Positions 52,583 to 61,869 of a stretch of 64,000 nucleotides of DNA are shown in pieces; position 1 is the first letter of the stretch, and each line of letters opens with the position of its first letter. Both the position numbers and the translations under genes were made by a program. The DNA is from Aequorivita iocasae. GTDB lineage: Bacteria > Bacteroidota > Bacteroidia > Flavobacteriales > Flavobacteriaceae. The notes beneath the pieces are model-generated. The model was given only the letters and a program-made list of their open reading frames with translations, was not told the origin of the DNA and searched no databases. The stretch covers positions 1,488,001 through 1,552,000 of the forward strand of contig NZ_CP068439.1 of the NCBI RefSeq assembly GCF_016757735.1, in the 5' to 3' direction.

Positions 52583-53806
52583 CTACGTTTTATCTTTTAT
52601 TTTCATTAAGGGTAGAACAAATCCCATTGAAACCAAAGCAACCAATCCAGCAATGATAAAAGGGTAATAAAACCCACCTGCTACTAACCACGTTCCTACA
52701 ACAGGGCCTAAAATCTGACCTACGCTACCTGTTGAGCTTTGTATGGATATATTTCTACCTGTATTTTCTTTAGATGTCAATGATACTGCTGATAACAAGT
52801 TTGGCGTTACCAAAGCACCACCAGCAGCAAACATAATGATTAATCCATATACCAAGAATTCACTTGTAAAAAAAGGAAAAGCAATCAAGGATACTCCGGC
52901 TATTAGGAACCCAATGGCAATTTGCTTTTTAGGCGATAAAAACTTCTCACCATAACTAGCAAATACAGGCTGTAAAACGGCCATCACAGAACCACACAGC
53001 ATAAAACCTAAACCCAACTGTTTGCTGTTAAACCCTAATTCATCTTTTCCATAGATTGAAAAAACAGTTTCAAACAAGGTCACAACAAATTGGGCTACAA
53101 AGGATAGTATGAGTAATACAATAAAATATTTGGTAAATGTGAATCGCAAGCTCACTTTTTGTGTCATTAACCTATGTACACGAGCGGTGTTTTTTAGCCA
53201 TTTCATCACAACGAATAACACAATCAATCCTAATAGGGCAACGAATAAAAAGGGCACTGAAAATCGGTCTAAATGTAGCAGACCTATAGAATATTTTATA
53301 TGAATATCAGTTTGGGATAGAAAGCCACCAATGACTGGGCCAAAAATAACCCCAGAGCTAATGGCAACGCCTGACCAGGCCATTATTTTTGTTCTCCGTT
53401 TTTCAGAAGTAATGTCGCTTAAATATGCGTTGCTAACTGGAATAACTGCTGATGTGAAAATACCACCAAAAATTCGAGCAACATAAAGCATTGTTAGAGA
53501 CGTGGCAAGACCAGTGAGCAATTGCATAATTACAAAACCGATTAGTCCACAAATGATTATAGGTTTTCGACCATATTTATCTGAAAGCTTTCCCCAAACC
53601 ACTACGAATAGTAACTGAAAAAATGGATAGATGCTCGTAAGCAATCCAATATGGAAGTTGATAAGGTCGGTGTCGAGATTGCCCTTTATTGCTAGCCTTT
53701 CGGTATAGTAAGGAAGGGTGGGCAATAATATACCATAGCCCAACATCACTACAAATAAACTCAACAGAATTAAAAATACCCTGTTGAGTTTTTCTTTTCT
53801 TTCCAT
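52583..53806 (-). CDS. MFS transporter
   Basis: 407 residues with 12 predicted membrane helices and MFS motif A (GKLSDKYGRKP, about residue 72), typical of drug/proton antiporters of the TetA/multidrug type. The substrate is not identifiable. Its start directly abuts the stop of the P-type ATPase, so the two are coupled; a metal or small-molecule efflux role is likely. Confidence 0.85.
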   Translation of the reverse strand: MERKEKLNRVFLILLSLFVVMLGYGILLPTLPYYTERLAIKGNLDTDLINFHIGLLTSIYPFFQLLFVVVWGKLSDKYGRKPIIICGLIGFVIMQLLTGLATSLTMLYVARIFGGIFTSAVIPVSNAYLSDITSEKRRTKIMAWSGVAISSGVIFGPVIGGFLSQTDIHIKYSIGLLHLDRFSVPFLFVALLGLIVLFVVMKWLKNTARVHRLMTQKVSLRFTFTKYFIVLLILSFVAQFVVTLFETVFSIYGKDELGFNSKQLGLGFMLCGSVMAVLQPVFASYGEKFLSPKKQIAIGFLIAGVSLIAFPFFTSEFLVYGLIIMFAAGGALVTPNLLSAVSLTSKENTGRNISIQSSTGSVGQILGPVVGTWLVAGGFYYPFIIAGLVALVSMGFVLPLMKIKDKT

Positions 53807-55957
53807 TTATTTTTTACCGATTTTTCGCTTTAATAATTGCGCATTAATGGCCACTATAATTGTACTCAAACTCATAAATACAGCTCCTACCGCAGGTCCT
53901 AAAACAAATCCTGAAGAATACAGAACTCCAGCGGCTAATGGTATTGCAACCACGTTATAACCCGTTGCCCATATTAAGTTCTGAATCATTTTATTGTAGG
54001 TAGCCTTTCCAAATAAAATTAAGTTCGCAATATCCTGTGGATTACTGTTTACCAAAATAATGTCTGCTGTTTCTGCTGCCACATCGGTTCCCGAACCTAC
54101 GGCAATACCCACGTTTGCTTGTGCCAAAGCAGGTGCATCATTAACGCCATCTCCCGTCATAGCCACAAATTCTCCTTTACCTTGCAATTCTTTTACGATT
54201 TCCACTTTTTGGTGTGGCAATACTTCGGCATAATATCCATCCAATCCAAGTTTATCGCTTACGGCTTTGGCGGTTTTTTCGTTATCGCCAGTTGCCATCA
54301 AGACTTTTATGTTGTTTTCTTTAAAGACCCTTATGGCTTCGGCAGATTCAAGTCTTATTTCATCAGCAAGAGCAATGTATCCTGCTAAAGCACCTTCAAT
54401 TAATACAAATACAACCGTTTCAGCGGCGTCACTATAAGCATCTTCAGGAATGGTAATTTTTTCATCCCTTAAATAGCCCGGACTCACTACTTTCACCTGC
54501 TTGCCTTCTACGTTTGCCTCTACACCTTTACCTGTAATCGCATTAAAGTTTTCAGGATTGGGAATAGCAACCTTGTCTTCTTTCACTTTTTTAATAATTC
54601 CCACGGCAATAGGATGTTCCGAGCTTTGTTCCAAGGCACTTGCCAGTCTTAATACTTCATCTGAAGAATATTTTTTATCTACCGATTCAATTCGGGTAAC
54701 GCCAAAATCCCCTTTAGTCAATGTTCCTGTTTTGTCAAAGAGCAGAGTGGATATTTTGCGTGATTCCTCAAATGCGGTTCTATTACGAATCAATAGCCCA
54801 TTTTGAGCAGATACTGCGGTAGAAATCGCAACTACAAGTGGAATGGCAAGGCCAAGTGCGTGTGGACAAGCGATGACCATAACGGTAACCATTCTTTCTA
54901 ATGCATAAACGAAAGGGAACCCTAGAATTAACCAAACTGCCAACGTACCAAATCCTATAGACAAGGCAATATAAGTCAACCACTTTGCTGCTCTATCCGA
55001 TAGATTTTGCATTTTGGACTTGGTCTTTTGTGCTTCCTCAACCATTGTGATAACCTTGTTGAGATAACTGTCTTTTCCTGTATGTTCCACTTTTACCTTT
55101 ATGCTGCCATTGCCGTTTACAGAACCTCCAATTACTTTATCCTTTTCTTCTTTTTTTACTGGTTTTGATTCTCCAGTTAACATAGATTCGTTCAGATAAC
55201 TAGACCCTTCGATTATGATACCATCGGCAGGAACTTTCTCGCCGGGCTTTACCAATATCACATCATCTTTCAATAAATCTTCCAATGAAATATCTTCAAT
55301 TGTATCGCCTTTTACTCTGTGAGCTTCGGCAGGCATCATACTTACTAGAAGCTGTAAGGCTTTTGAGGCACCCAAGACACTTTTCATTTCTATCCAATGG
55401 CCCACAAGCATAATAGCGATTAGAGTTGCTAGTTCCCAGAAAAAATCGACACCCTGCAATCCGAAGACTGTTGCGGAACTATAAAAATAGGCCACACTAA
55501 TGGCCATTGCTATTAAGGTCATCATTCCTGGTGCACCTTTTTTTACTTCAGACCAAAATCCTGTTAAAAATGGCCAACCACCGTAAAAATAAACTACGGA
55601 TGAAAGTGCAAAAAGGATATATTGGTTTCCGGGAAGCAAAAACTCATATCCAAAAAAGTCCTGAATCATCGGCGAGAAGAACAGTATGGGAATAGTAAGT
55701 ACAAGGGTTACCCAAAACCGTTTCCTAAAATCGGCAATCATCATCTTATGATGGTCGTGGCCTGCCATACCCATTGGTATGCTTCCGTGGTCGTGTTTCA
55801 TCTTTGAATGGTCCATTTTACTGTGGTCCATCTTGCTATGGTCGTCCGATTTTGGGTCTTCCATTTTTGAATGGTCGATGTTATCTTCATTCATTTTAGA
55901 ATGGTCCATCTTCGAATGGTCCATTTTTTTGTCCTTGTGATTTTTGTCCTTGTCCAT
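53807..55957 (-). CDS. copB: Heavy-metal P1B-type ATPase (CPH, CopB-like)
   Basis: 716 residues. A His/Met-rich cytosolic N-terminus (residues 10-70) has repeated MDHSKM units instead of HMA domains; then membrane helices, TGES (about 243), the CPH metal site in helix 6 (ACPHALG, about 363), the phosphorylated Asp in DKTGTLT (about 408), the SEHP loop (about 444) and GDGVNDAPA (about 609). CPH and a His-rich tail mark CopB-like pumps that export copper or silver. Symbol by subfamily. Confidence 0.88.
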   Translation of the reverse strand: MDKDKNHKDKKMDHSKMDHSKMNEDNIDHSKMEDPKSDDHSKMDHSKMDHSKMKHDHGSIPMGMAGHDHHKMMIADFRKRFWVTLVLTIPILFFSPMIQDFFGYEFLLPGNQYILFALSSVVYFYGGWPFLTGFWSEVKKGAPGMMTLIAMAISVAYFYSSATVFGLQGVDFFWELATLIAIMLVGHWIEMKSVLGASKALQLLVSMMPAEAHRVKGDTIEDISLEDLLKDDVILVKPGEKVPADGIIIEGSSYLNESMLTGESKPVKKEEKDKVIGGSVNGNGSIKVKVEHTGKDSYLNKVITMVEEAQKTKSKMQNLSDRAAKWLTYIALSIGFGTLAVWLILGFPFVYALERMVTVMVIACPHALGLAIPLVVAISTAVSAQNGLLIRNRTAFEESRKISTLLFDKTGTLTKGDFGVTRIESVDKKYSSDEVLRLASALEQSSEHPIAVGIIKKVKEDKVAIPNPENFNAITGKGVEANVEGKQVKVVSPGYLRDEKITIPEDAYSDAAETVVFVLIEGALAGYIALADEIRLESAEAIRVFKENNIKVLMATGDNEKTAKAVSDKLGLDGYYAEVLPHQKVEIVKELQGKGEFVAMTGDGVNDAPALAQANVGIAVGSGTDVAAETADIILVNSNPQDIANLILFGKATYNKMIQNLIWATGYNVVAIPLAAGVLYSSGFVLGPAVGAVFMSLSTIIVAINAQLLKRKIGKK

Positions 55958-55974
55958 ATTGTTCTATTTAAGTG

Positions 55975-56268
55975 TTATCGTAATTTTTTCCGCATTGCTT
56001 CTGAAATGTTTTCGGCATATACGCCGTAGGCATCCACCAAAAGACCCTTTATTCCATTTTTGGATGAAATGGCGTATAGAATGCTATTATCATCGGTACT
56101 GCTCATACCTTCAAAACGATAGGTTTTATCTACTTTGAAATCCTCTGGATGAATCTCAATTTTTAGTGACGCACATTCCAGGCATTCAGGTTTTAAGTTA
56201 AAATCATAAGGATATTCACTTGCCTGTAAATCGTTAATAGCTTCTGATAGTGTATCGTAATTTTTCAT
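55975..56268 (-). CDS. Small conserved protein often annotated as PRPP-synthetase-related
   Basis: 97 residues: MKNYDTLSEAINDL... PECLECASLKIEIHPEDF ... RFEGMSSTDDNSILYAISS...KGLLVDAYGVYAE. The family is common in Flavobacteriia and carries a PRPP-synthetase label in databases, but none of the PRPP motifs is present. A CxxC is at about 29-32. It lies two genes downstream of a real PRPP synthetase. Confidence 0.65.
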   Translation of the reverse strand: MKNYDTLSEAINDLQASEYPYDFNLKPECLECASLKIEIHPEDFKVDKTYRFEGMSSTDDNSILYAISSKNGIKGLLVDAYGVYAENISEAMRKKLR

Positions 56269-56274
56269 TTGTTT

Positions 56275-56919
56275 TTAGTTATAAGTCATTGTGAAATAAC
56301 TGTTATCTTCTTCGGTAAATTTCTGAAAGGTCAATAAACCGTTTCCATTTAATTTTTCGTAAACATTATAATCGAGTTGCTTAATGCGAATTCCCAAAGC
56401 ATAGGCCTTAATGTTGATTTTTGAATTAATTTTTTTTTTGTTACTATCTAATTTTCGGTCGTAAATCTTTATCGTGCTTTTTGAACCGAAAAAATTTAAT
56501 AAGCCCGAATCAAAACTCATTTCAAGTTCTATATCTTCCAAGTTTTCCAAGTCATACAACTCTTTAAAATTTGCAGAAATGGTATTGATTTCGGTTTCTT
56601 TTGATTTTGGGTTTGAAAACGGAAACGCCATTACCATTACACTGGCTTCATCTGGCTTACATCGATAGGTCGTTGTATATTTATCGGTGGATTTTTTGTC
56701 TTTGTCAAATAATTCTGTGATTACCTCAATTTCAAAATATCCATTTTTCTCCATTGTTTTACCAGCTTCAAAAGTTTGTTTGTTGAGAAAAGCACCTTTT
56801 TCATCAAAATTCTCCCGAATGACAAATCTTCCTGAAATCTGCCCAATGAGCATTTCAGTTTGTCCATTCATTGTAATATTGAATAAGATGAATAGTAATA
56901 TGAAGCCTTTTTTTCTCAT
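56275..56919 (-). CDS. Hypothetical exported protein
   Basis: 214 residues with a signal peptide (about 1-20, ending MNGQ) and a beta-rich body with KxTE-type strands. No family recognised. Its start overlaps the stop of the PRPP synthetase gene by 4 bp, and it is followed after 6 bp by the small gene, so it is part of the operon. Confidence 0.6.
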   Translation of the reverse strand: MRKKGFILLFILFNITMNGQTEMLIGQISGRFVIRENFDEKGAFLNKQTFEAGKTMEKNGYFEIEVITELFDKDKKSTDKYTTTYRCKPDEASVMVMAFPFSNPKSKETEINTISANFKELYDLENLEDIELEMSFDSGLLNFFGSKSTIKIYDRKLDSNKKKINSKINIKAYALGIRIKQLDYNVYEKLNGNGLLTFQKFTEEDNSYFTMTYN

Positions 56920-57809
56920 ATATGATGCATTAATTTCGTAACTTCTTTTGCCATTATATCGCTTAAATCAATACCATTTGAAGGATGCGGGATGGTATTG
57001 CAAGTCACTATTTTTTCCACCCCGGAATCCAATAAATCTTGATAGGCATTTCCTGAAAAAACTGCGTGAATACCCACACATATAGGTGGTTTCATTCCTG
57101 CTTTTTTCAAATGTTGTACGGTTTCAATCATTGTTCGCGCTGTGGAAATAATATCATCTACCAAAATAGGTGTGGCATTCTTGTATTTTTCCACATCTGG
57201 GACAGAAACCTCCACATCACGGTCGCCGTGACGCACTTTTTGCAATACCGTAAATGGTGCTCCTGCTTTTTTAGCAACTTCGGAAACCCATTGTTCACTT
57301 TCAGAATCTGGACCTATAAGTACAGGGTTTTCTATGTTTTCTTTTATCCAATCTGAAATAGCATCGGCAGCGTGAATGACCTTATTTGGGATTTTATATA
57401 CTTCGCCCAAGGAGCTAATTCTATGTAAGTGCGGGTCAACAGTGGTAATGCTATCGGCAAAACCTGAAATCAGTTTTCCGAAGAAACCAGAAGTAACACC
57501 TTCGCCTGCATTGAATATTTTGTCCTGACGCATATATGCGAGATATGGTGCGACTAAACAGGTGCACATTGCTCCCAATGATTTGGCTGTGTGGCTTAAA
57601 AAGTAGAGTGGTAACAGTTTTTCGTCTGGTTGGTGCAAGGTGCATACCAGTACTACACATTTGTCTTTAACATCAGATAATATACGTGTGTACGATTCCC
57701 CATCTGGAAACTTGCGTAAGGTTGCTTTTCCTATTTCTGCATCCATCTTTTTTGCCAAAAGCTCTGTGAGTTCTTCATTTCCGGGAAGGCTGAATAATAT
57801 TGTTTTCAT
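56916..57809 (-). CDS. prs: Ribose-phosphate pyrophosphokinase (PRPP synthetase)
   Basis: 297 residues with both halves of the PRPP synthetase fold: the flexible loop region (KFPDGESYTRI near 38), catalytic HLHRIS region (about 126) and the PRPP-binding loop ILVDDIISTARTM (about 216-228). It makes PRPP from ribose 5-phosphate and ATP. Shorter than the housekeeping enzyme (about 310-315), so likely an accessory class, as used next to thymidine/AMP phosphorylases. Gap to the phosphorylase gene is 5 bp. Confidence 0.85.
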   Translation of the reverse strand: MKTILFSLPGNEELTELLAKKMDAEIGKATLRKFPDGESYTRILSDVKDKCVVLVCTLHQPDEKLLPLYFLSHTAKSLGAMCTCLVAPYLAYMRQDKIFNAGEGVTSGFFGKLISGFADSITTVDPHLHRISSLGEVYKIPNKVIHAADAISDWIKENIENPVLIGPDSESEQWVSEVAKKAGAPFTVLQKVRHGDRDVEVSVPDVEKYKNATPILVDDIISTARTMIETVQHLKKAGMKPPICVGIHAVFSGNAYQDLLDSGVEKIVTCNTIPHPSNGIDLSDIMAKEVTKLMHHI

Positions 57810-57814
57810 AGTTT

Positions 57815-59317
57815 TTAAATTATGGTTATGATGTTGTCGTGGTTATTTTTATATTCCAAAGCATAATTAAGTTCGCCTTGAGATTCTGCATATATTGTAT
57901 ATAACAATTGGTCTATTTCAATTTTTTCGTCTAAATGGACATTTAAAAGAATCCCTGCCGACTTTGAGTTTGGTGCCCCCGAAAGCTTGGCGAGTTTTGC
58001 AATCTTTCGGTTATCAATTCTTTTTAAAACTCCTGACTTTTCGGCTTTAATTTCGATTTTATAAGGTGCTAAAACAGGTTTTGAAAAGCGACCTTGTGCT
58101 TTGCAAATGGCCACAAATTTTTCATAAGCTTTTCCAGATTTGAGAAGTTGATTTGCGGTTACTAATCCTTTCCCTTTTTCTACTTTCCCAGAAAGCTCAA
58201 ATAGTTCAGAAGCTAAAGTCAAAGCCCTTTCCTTTAGGTCATTTGGTGCATCAGCTTCGTTTTTTAAAACTTTCAATATATCGATGGCTTCTAAAGCAGG
58301 ACCAATACCTCTTCCGACAGGCTGTGTGCCATCTGTTATAACAACTTTTACATTCAACCCAACAGCCGTTCCAACGGTTTCCATATGGTTTTTTAGTTTT
58401 TGAGCCATTTCTGTACTACGTACCTTGGCGGTTTCTCCCACGGGAATATCAATGACGACGTGCGTTGAGCCTGCCGCAGCTTTTTTTGAAAGTACCGAAG
58501 CGATTAGCTGGCCTTCGCTGTCAATATCCAAGGCTTTTTCAATTTTAATAAGAATATCGTCCGCAGGACTCAATTGCGCTGTACCGCCCCAAACAATGCA
58601 GCCTCCTTCTTTTTCAACCACGGTTTTTATTTCTTCTAATGAAAGGGTAACATTGGTCATTACTTCCATAGTATCAGCTGTGCCTGCTGGCGAAGTGATA
58701 GCTCTCGATGATGTTTTTGGCATCGTAAGCCCGTAAGCAGCCACAATGGCAACCACTAATGGTGTGGTTCTATTGCCAGGTAATCCGCCAATGCAATGCT
58801 TATCGACTACGATTTCTTTGTTCCAATCCAACTGCTTTCCAGAAGCTATCATTGCTTTGGTAAGGTCGGATATCTCATCAATATCCAATCGGTCACCTGC
58901 ACAGGCCGTAATAAATGCTGAAAGGTGGATGTTTGAATAGTCGCCTTCAACAATATCAGTTATGATTTCATTGAATGCTGAATAGTCCAGTTTTTGATTA
59001 TAGATTTTCGCTCTGACGTGGCTTAACGATTCAATAGGTTCCAAATGTGAAACGTACAAGGTATCATTTTCTGAAACATTCAGTTTTTTCGCAGCAGCAT
59101 CAGATAGCCCTATTTCATTTGGTGACAGAATATCTGAATTTAAAACATTAAGGCTTGCTACGATTGATGTGGTTACATTGGATATCCTTATTCGGGTAAG
59201 TGCCTCAAACCCTTCGGAAACACAGACGTGGCAATCTTCACGCATATACACTACATTCTCGTTTTGTGTATAGATTCCGAGATGCTTATATTTTAATATG
59301 TTTGAGTGTTGTTCCAT
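57815..59317 (-). CDS. Thymidine phosphorylase-family enzyme (AMP phosphorylase-like)
   Basis: 500 residues from ATG 59317. An extra N-terminal domain (about 1-95) precedes the nucleoside phosphorylase fold with KHCIGGLPGNRTTP (about 183) and SRAITSPAGTADTMEV (about 218). The extra domain and the GNRTTP form are those of archaeal-type NMP (AMP) phosphorylases, which turn NMP and phosphate into base and ribose 1,5-bisphosphate. No type III RuBisCO or isomerase is in the window. Confidence 0.82.
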   Translation of the reverse strand: MEQHSNILKYKHLGIYTQNENVVYMREDCHVCVSEGFEALTRIRISNVTTSIVASLNVLNSDILSPNEIGLSDAAAKKLNVSENDTLYVSHLEPIESLSHVRAKIYNQKLDYSAFNEIITDIVEGDYSNIHLSAFITACAGDRLDIDEISDLTKAMIASGKQLDWNKEIVVDKHCIGGLPGNRTTPLVVAIVAAYGLTMPKTSSRAITSPAGTADTMEVMTNVTLSLEEIKTVVEKEGGCIVWGGTAQLSPADDILIKIEKALDIDSEGQLIASVLSKKAAAGSTHVVIDIPVGETAKVRSTEMAQKLKNHMETVGTAVGLNVKVVITDGTQPVGRGIGPALEAIDILKVLKNEADAPNDLKERALTLASELFELSGKVEKGKGLVTANQLLKSGKAYEKFVAICKAQGRFSKPVLAPYKIEIKAEKSGVLKRIDNRKIAKLAKLSGAPNSKSAGILLNVHLDEKIEIDQLLYTIYAESQGELNYALEYKNNHDNIITII

Positions 59318-59338
59318 AATTTTTAATTTTTCCAAAAG

Positions 59339-60715
59339 CTATTCTATTTCTTCAATGTTGTAGAGTTGCGGGATTTCCGCATCCCACCCATAGGTTTCCT
59401 TTATTCCTTTTTGAAGTGCTTCGGCACCTTCTTTTTCTCCGTGCACAATAAAAATTCGGGCTGGTTTATTTTTTATTTTGCTCATCCAATCTATAAGTTC
59501 AGCGTGGTCTGCGTGTGCCGAGAGACCTTGGATTTCGGCTACTTCCATTTGAAAGGATACCGTTTTTCCATACACTTTTAATTCTTTTTCGCCTTCCAAT
59601 AATTTTCTGCCACGAGTGCCTTCAGCTTGATAGCCTACAAAAAGCAAGGTGTTATTTGGGTTTTGCGCTTGGGTTTCGAGATAGTTGAGCATTCTTCCAC
59701 CTGTAAGCATTCCACTTCCAGCAATCACGATTTTTGGTTTGTTGTCTGTTCTTAATTCCATTGTTTCACGATAACTGCTTACGACCGTAAAGTGAGAACA
59801 CATTTCATCACATTCATTGTCCTCCAGTCTGTGCCAATCACGAGTTCTATGAAACAATTCCAATACGTTGGCACCCATCGGACTATCCATTATCATTTGT
59901 ACTTTTGGAATTTTCTTTTCTTTCAATAATTTCCAAAAGATGAGCATCATTAGCTGGGCACGTTCTACCGAAAAGCTTGGGACAAATAGACTGCCCCCTC
60001 TATTAATGGTGTCGTTGACCAATTTTTCAATTTGCGGAAGTGCTTCCACTTCGTCAGGATGAAGCCTTCCACCATAAGTAGATTCTATAAAAAGTACATC
60101 CACTTTTTTTGGTTTTAGGGGTGGATAGAGCAATAAATCATTGGTTCTACCAATGTCTCCTGAAAAGACAAAACGTTTTCCGTGCACATCCAACTCAATA
60201 TAGGTTGCACCCAGAATATGTCCGTTGTATTGGAAGCGAGCTCTAATACCGTCAAATAATGGAATCCATTGTGATTGTGGAATTCCTTTAAAGTGCGGAA
60301 TGGTTTTTTCCACATCCTTTAAATCGTAAAGCGGTTCTGCAGGACTATGTTTTGAATAGCCTTCCTTATTGGCACGTTCAGCTTCTTGCTCCTGTATTTT
60401 TCCGCTATCGTTCAAAATAATTTTAGCGATATCCAACGTGGGATTGGTGCCATAGATAGGTCCATTAAATCCTTGTTTTACCAATCGCGGTAGATAACCA
60501 GTATGGTCTAAATGACCGTGGGTAAGCAATACCATATCAATTTCTGAAACTTCCACGGGTGGATATTCCCAGTTTTTAAGGCGTAATTCCTTTAACCCTT
60601 GAAAAAGTCCGCAGTCTATCAATATTTTTTTTTCTCCTGTGTCCACTAAATATTTTGAGCCTGTAACTGTACCTGCTGCTCCCAAAAAGTGAATGTTAAT
60701 TTTATTATTTTTCAT
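59339..60715 (-). CDS. MBL-fold beta-CASP nuclease (RNA-processing type)
   Basis: 458 residues from ATG 60715. Metallo-beta-lactamase motifs: HGHLDHTG (about residue 55), GHILG (about 162), SGDIG, and the beta-CASP part with ESTYGGRLHP, GSGMLTGGR and SAHADH (about 390). This is the CPSF/YSH1-like group of RNA nucleases without export signal. It probably cuts or trims RNA with two zinc ions. The gap to the phosphorylase gene is 21 bp. Confidence 0.87.
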   Translation of the reverse strand: MKNNKINIHFLGAAGTVTGSKYLVDTGEKKILIDCGLFQGLKELRLKNWEYPPVEVSEIDMVLLTHGHLDHTGYLPRLVKQGFNGPIYGTNPTLDIAKIILNDSGKIQEQEAERANKEGYSKHSPAEPLYDLKDVEKTIPHFKGIPQSQWIPLFDGIRARFQYNGHILGATYIELDVHGKRFVFSGDIGRTNDLLLYPPLKPKKVDVLFIESTYGGRLHPDEVEALPQIEKLVNDTINRGGSLFVPSFSVERAQLMMLIFWKLLKEKKIPKVQMIMDSPMGANVLELFHRTRDWHRLEDNECDEMCSHFTVVSSYRETMELRTDNKPKIVIAGSGMLTGGRMLNYLETQAQNPNNTLLFVGYQAEGTRGRKLLEGEKELKVYGKTVSFQMEVAEIQGLSAHADHAELIDWMSKIKNKPARIFIVHGEKEGAEALQKGIKETYGWDAEIPQLYNIEEIE

Positions 60716-60729
60716 TTTTATGTTATTTA

Positions 60730-60984
60730 TTAATTTCCACCACAACAGGAAGGTGTGCTTCCTTTGTCTTGATTTGATTTGCTCAATTCCGCTATTTCGT
60801 TATATAGATTGCGGGAATCCTCTTTGATTACGAGTGCCAACTTCTTTACGGATTTAGGCTCGAAGTTTACCATACCCAATAATATTTCAAGGGCTTCCTC
60901 AAGTAGCTTTGGGTCATCTTCCAATGCTTGGTAAAATGGCTCTAGGTCAATTTTTTTCTGTTCTTGCAGTTCATCTGTTTTCAT
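60730..60984 (-). CDS. Small hypothetical protein with C-terminal CCGGN
   Basis: 84 residues, acidic and helical (PFYQALEDDPKLLEEALEIL...), ending in SCCGGN. A Cys-Cys end could bind a metal. No family recognised with confidence. Lies 14 bp upstream of the nuclease gene in the operon. Confidence 0.6.
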   Translation of the reverse strand: MKTDELQEQKKIDLEPFYQALEDDPKLLEEALEILLGMVNFEPKSVKKLALVIKEDSRNLYNEIAELSKSNQDKGSTPSCCGGN

Positions 60985-61026
60985 AATTTTTGTTTTAAGA
61001 TTGTTGAACTTTTATATTATTAATTC

Positions 61027-61869
61027 TCAAGAGCTTTTACATAGTGCTTCTGAATCTTCTAAAATCTTTTTGTGTCTTTTTTTATCAATTCCTATCTTTT
61101 CCAATAACACAGGTTTTTCGTGAAGCTCCTTGCAGAGCACGATACCTTCATCTAATAACTTTGTTTTTTCAGCTTTGGTTAGGGTAGTTAATGCGGTTAA
61201 AGGGTGCAGGCCCAACTTATCTATTCTGTCTTTTAAACCGTCACCAATTGGATAATCCCAACTTGTCAATAGTAGCTCTACGCATTTACCATATTGCACC
61301 GCATCACTTGTAAATCGTGTATTGGTGTACACGCCTCCTTTATGAAGCTTGGCTTCGTGACCTTTTTGACGTTCCCATTGTTTTTCAACATCTAAAAATC
61401 TTGAGTGGATATATAAGGGAATTTTCACGTTGCAAAACCTACCTTGGTCACTGTGGTATTTACATTCAATCATATAATGGGTATTGTCTTTTTGGGCTAT
61501 CACATCCACTTCGTGCTGAACGCAATTGCCTTGAACTATGACACCAACCTGTGTTGAAAATCCTTCGTGCGCCAATAGTTTGCCTACCAACTTCTCAAAT
61601 GGGAAGCCAGAAGGACCTAATTCCATCAGGGCTTTTTTGAGTTTGTATTTTGAAGCACTTACTCTCGACTTACCTTTTAGCATTTTAAATGCCATTTGAT
61701 AGATTTTTTTTGTGGTAATACCATCGTATAATTGGTCTTGAACTTGTGCTACTATTTGCTCAATCAATTCTTCACTTGCTTGGGAACGTTTTAAGGAATT
61801 GATAAGTTTCTCCACATCAAAGGCTACCACATCGCCCGAATATTTTACTATGTTGATTGGATGTTTCAT
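61027..61869 (-). CDS. ATP-cone plus PD-(D/E)XK (Mrr-like) nuclease fusion
   Basis: 280 residues. An ATP-cone domain (about 1-85), otherwise found as the nucleotide sensor of ribonucleotide reductases, is joined to a restriction-type nuclease domain with HEVDVIAQ (about 119) and IECKYH (about 134), the PD-(D/E)XK core; a helical tail follows. It suggests a nuclease whose activity depends on ATP/dATP level. Start overlaps the stress protein stop by 4 bp. Confidence 0.8.
   Translation of the reverse strand: MKHPINIVKYSGDVVAFDVEKLINSLKRSQASEELIEQIVAQVQDQLYDGITTKKIYQMAFKMLKGKSRVSASKYKLKKALMELGPSGFPFEKLVGKLLAHEGFSTQVGVIVQGNCVQHEVDVIAQKDNTHYMIECKYHSDQGRFCNVKIPLYIHSRFLDVEKQWERQKGHEAKLHKGGVYTNTRFTSDAVQYGKCVELLLTSWDYPIGDGLKDRIDKLGLHPLTALTTLTKAEKTKLLDEGIVLCKELHEKPVLLEKIGIDKKRHKKILEDSEALCKSS

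Noticed and set aside
52583-53806. TetA tetracycline exporter
   Set aside because: It is MFS with motif A, but there is no TetR, TetQ/X or other sign of tetracycline resistance; the general MFS label is safer.
57815-59317. Complete archaeal-type AMP/RuBisCO pathway
   Set aside because: Neither ribose-1,5-bisphosphate isomerase nor RuBisCO is encoded in the window.
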